64,000 nt of DNA, taken from Aphelocoma coerulescens (Eukaryota; Chordata; Aves; Passeriformes; Corvidae). Of the stretch, positions 61,561-64,000 are shown one piece after another; position 1 is the stretch's first letter; every line of letters begins with the position of its first letter. The DNA is taken from the NCBI RefSeq assembly GCF_041296385.1, contig NW_027183620.1:102338-166337 (forward strand), given 5' to 3'. A program made the position numbers and the translations under genes. The notes below the pieces were generated by a model, which had not been told where the DNA came from, did not search any database, and worked only from the letters and a program-made list of their open reading frames with translations.

Positions 61561-63829
61561 CGGGGCAACTTTGGGAGCAGCCCCAGCCCTGCTCCTGCTC
61601 CCGGCTGGGCACCCAGCTGCTGGGACACAGGTGTGTCCTGATGCCACCGTCTACTCCTTTGAGAAGGGGAGGACAGAGTGCATCAGGGAGTTTGGTGTGG
61701 CTTACATGCGGCAAGGAGAAGGTGCAGCCCCAAACTGGCTTTCACTTCTAGAACCTTTTGCTATTGCGGGAGCAGCTGCTGGAGCTTTTCAACCGAGCTG
61801 CAAGAGTGAAAAGTGTGATGGCATGTCTATCTGAGAAGGAAGGTTCGGTGCCGCAGCCTGTTGTGCACAATTTATATGCTGATAAGAGAAGGGGGTGCTT
61901 TTGGAACGTTTTCCTTCCTGACACTTCTGTCTCTGTGAGCTTTAGCTGCTTGGACTCAGGGATACCGAAGGTATGTGAAAGTGACTGGGATGCGAGAATC
62001 ATGTTGCACAGGGAACAGGGAAGGTCAGCAAATGTTTCCTGTCCTGGCACATCTCTCAGTCTGAACTGCAGCTGCAGATGCTTCACTTCCGCCAAGGACT
62101 CTGCCACCTTGAGAGAAGGATGCGCTCTATGGAGTTGAGAAAGAAAGTGCGTCTCACTAGCTTCTTTCCTCTACTTCATAGACAGCAAAGGGGCTATGAA
62201 AGGCAGCACTGGCTTTTTGTTCTAGGACTTCTTCTTTACAAGCAGCTGCTGGATGTTTGGAAGGGGGTTTGGGATATGCAAAAATGAGAGGCTAAGATGG
62301 TAAGAGGGTAAGATGGAAGTCATCTGGCAAAAGCAGAGCTCACAAAAGGGCCAGCTGAGAAAGCTCTTGCTGCCTACAACTTCAACTGCACCCCTCAAAG
62401 CAGCAGCACACACGCTGCTCTCGGCACTTTCCTTCTCAGCTCTACGCACCATCCTAAGCCTTGCCTCTCCCACACTCAGGATCCAAAGACAACGGCACCA
62501 GGGACTGCTCACACACTAAAGGCACCAGGACAAAAGGCTCACCAGCTTGGCCTTTGCATTCCCGCTGACAGCTCCACAGCTTGAACCCAGAGAACTGCCT
62601 GCTGCCAACAGCCTTTCCAATCACTCTGAGCACCTCATGACAAGGAGTGTGGGGAATGAATCTCCAGCAGCCTCCTGCCCCAGGCTGTCCCCCGGGAGCA
62701 GCCCTGCTCCAGGCCGTGACTGCCACCTGCACAGCCAAAGGACCCAGAGCCGGTGTTACACACCACGGCTGTGCCTGGCACAGAGACACCAGTGGCCACA
62801 CAAGTGGCCATGGCACTGTCCACACACAGTCCCTGCTGCTGCTCCCCCAGCCGCTGGCACCAACTCCCAGCCACCCACTCCTAAAGCCACGGGGCCCACT
62901 GGGACACTGCGGGGGCTCGTGGAAGCCAGCGGCCATTGTGACACAGCGGGGCTGCACAGAGCCCACGGTGCTTTGTGACCCGTGGCTCCCAGGAGAGCCT
63001 TTGTGATGCTGGGGAACTACAAGGAAGCCTGGCTCCTCTGTGACACCACCACAGAAGCTCAGGGGAGCCCTGGAGACCGTGCTGATGCTATTGAACCTGA
63101 TGCAACCCTGCCTCCTCTGTGACAACACAGAAGCTCTTGGAGCCCTGGAGACCGTGCTGATGCTATGGAACCTGATGCAACCCTGCCTCCTCTGTGACAC
63201 CACAGAACCTCTGGGAGCCCTGGAGACCGTGCTGATGCTATGGAACCTGATGCAACCCTGCCTCCACTGTGACACCACAGAAGCTCAGGGAGCCCTGGAG
63301 ACTGTGGTGATGCTATGGAACCTGATGCAACCCTGCCTCCACTGTGACACCACAGAACCTCTGGGAGCCCTGGAGACCGTGCTGATGCTATGGAACCTGA
63401 TGCAACCCTGCCTCCACTGTGACACCACAGAAGCTCGGGGAGCTCTGCAGACCGTGGGGATGCTGGCGAAGCTGACGGAACCCTGGGCACCACAGTGACG
63501 CTATGGAACCTGGTGGAACCGAGGGGCCACAGTGACACTGTGGGGCCTTTTGGAAGCAACAGGACCCTGGTGGGAAGCCACGGGATGATTAATCCTGCAC
63601 GAACCTGCTCCAGGTGGGCTCCTCTCTCCCGGCTTCCACAGGTGCTGCTAGGATCCCACTCCGGCACTCGGCTTGGCACGGGCTCACGGCTTCCTTTGGC
63701 AATGGCTCTGCTCCAGGATGGCATGCTGCAGAGAATGCAGGTAGATTTTGTGCTCACTCCTGGCATGCAGCTGGACAATAAAGCCTGATCCAGCCCCCCC
63801 TCAGCATATGTCCGGCTCTGGCATTGGGG
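61561..63829 (+). repeat. Repeat unit 29 (5 copies; one inserted base)
   Basis: Length 2269, code g-c-c-g-c. gacaacac at 63125 ties it to unit 18. An extra C at 63669 (cactcggc for cactggc) joins two minus-strand open frames into one of 285 codons (63059-63916). AATAAA at 63777-63782. Confidence 0.95.
63040..63498 (+). repeat. 75-bp minisatellite, unit 29: s-AL-PL-AQ-PL-end
   Basis: Five copies, gacaacac at 63125. Confidence 0.95.
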
Positions 63830-64000
63830 CGGGGCAACTTTGGGAGCAGCCCCAGCCCTGCTCCTGCTCCCGGCTGGGCACCCAGCTGCTGGGACACAGG
63901 TGTGTCCTGATGCCACCGTCTACTCCTTTGAGAAGGGGAGGACAGAGTGCATCAGGGAGTTTGGTGTGGCTTACATGCGGCAAGGAGAAGGTGCAGCCCC
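63830..64000 (+). repeat. Repeat unit 30, first 171 bases (cut by window end)
   Basis: Matches the first 171 bases of the standard unit without a difference that I can see. The array continues past the window. Confidence 0.95.

Larger units (their letters stand above)
1..64000 (+). repeat. Macrosatellite array: 29 full units plus one partial, all direct
   Basis: The same sequence recurs end to end with spacing 2043, 2118, 2193 or 2268 bases. I set the unit start at the C inside the GC box (position 1; next 2125, 4393 and so on). Units are near-identical by eye, usually differing at a few sites. Five marker sites are used below as a code A-E, with positions given for unit 2: A = 2468 (g or c, in cttttgNaacg), B = 2977 (c or t, in cacaNgctg), C = 3095 (c or a, in ggaNaaaagg), D = 3342 (g or a, in cctgNcacag), E = 4040 (c or t, in gctgaNgg). 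Unit lengths differ by multiples of 75 because of the nested minisatellite. Minisatellite copies per unit: two in 1 unit, three in 5, four in 13, five in 10. No flank is visible, so total copy number, chromosome and neighbours are unknown. Confidence 0.98.

Noticed and set aside
1..64000. rDNA, histone, U2 or other tandem gene cluster
   Set aside because: Unit is too short for vertebrate rDNA and contains no rRNA, histone or snRNA sequence that I can recognise.
1..64000. Human-type D4Z4 or DXZ4 macrosatellite
   Set aside because: Unit length differs (about 3.3 and 3.0 kb), no double homeobox frame, and CpG content is far too low for D4Z4.
1..64000. Transposable element copies within the unit
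   Set aside because: No terminal repeats, target duplications, reverse transcriptase or transposase frame, and no recognisable CR1 or LTR end.
1..64000. Bacterial origin
   Set aside because: No ribosome binding sites, operons or bacterial gene families; strong CpG shortage and AATAAA/GC-box motifs speak against it.

Overview
This window is one uninterrupted tandem array. From end to end it consists of head-to-tail copies of a single repeat of about 2.0-2.3 kb: 29 full-length units (the first begins exactly at base 1 in the phase used here) plus 171 bases of a thirtieth. All copies face the same way and no unique flanking DNA is present, so the real array is longer than 64 kb. I recognise no protein-coding gene, rRNA, tRNA, CRISPR array or autonomous transposon.

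Organism: GC-rich but CpG-poor DNA (I counted roughly 50 CpG in the 2268-base unit 2, far below the roughly 180 expected from composition), differences between copies that are often CpG to TpG/CpA, eukaryotic AATAAA and GC-box motifs, and no bacterial gene organisation. This points to a vertebrate macrosatellite in CpG-methylated chromatin. A bird is plausible from the general texture and from the existence of a transcribed 2.2-kb avian Z-chromosome repeat (MHM), but the species cannot be fixed from sequence alone.

Unit layout, using unit 2 (2125-4392) as the model: a GC box overlapping an inverted CCAAT box at the unit start (2119-2130); a moderately AT-richer 5' half with a minus-strand TATA-like box and a plausible 255-base intron (2535-2789); a GC-rich middle (about 3043-3460); a nested 75-bp minisatellite flanked by decayed relatives of itself (about 3459-4148, regular core 3604-4062); and a 3' tail ending in AATAAA (4340-4345), 42 bases before the next GC box. 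Every unit thus looks like a potential transcription cassette, probably non-coding, although transcription is an inference.

Units differ in length almost only through the minisatellite, which has 2, 3, 4 or 5 full copies and gives units of 2043, 2118, 2193 or 2268 bases. Apart from the two window edges, no other indel occurs in any unit. Elsewhere units differ by a handful of substitutions. Five marker sites (A-E, defined in the array entry) and the order of minisatellite copies show repeated multi-unit duplications (units 9-10 = 12-13; 17-18 ~ 28-29; 5-6 ~ 19-20; 1-2 ~ 3-4) and recombinant units (22 and 28). The first 348 bases carry eight small indels, mostly homopolymer errors, and there is one inserted base 331 bases from the right end, which suggests poorly polished sequence at the edges.
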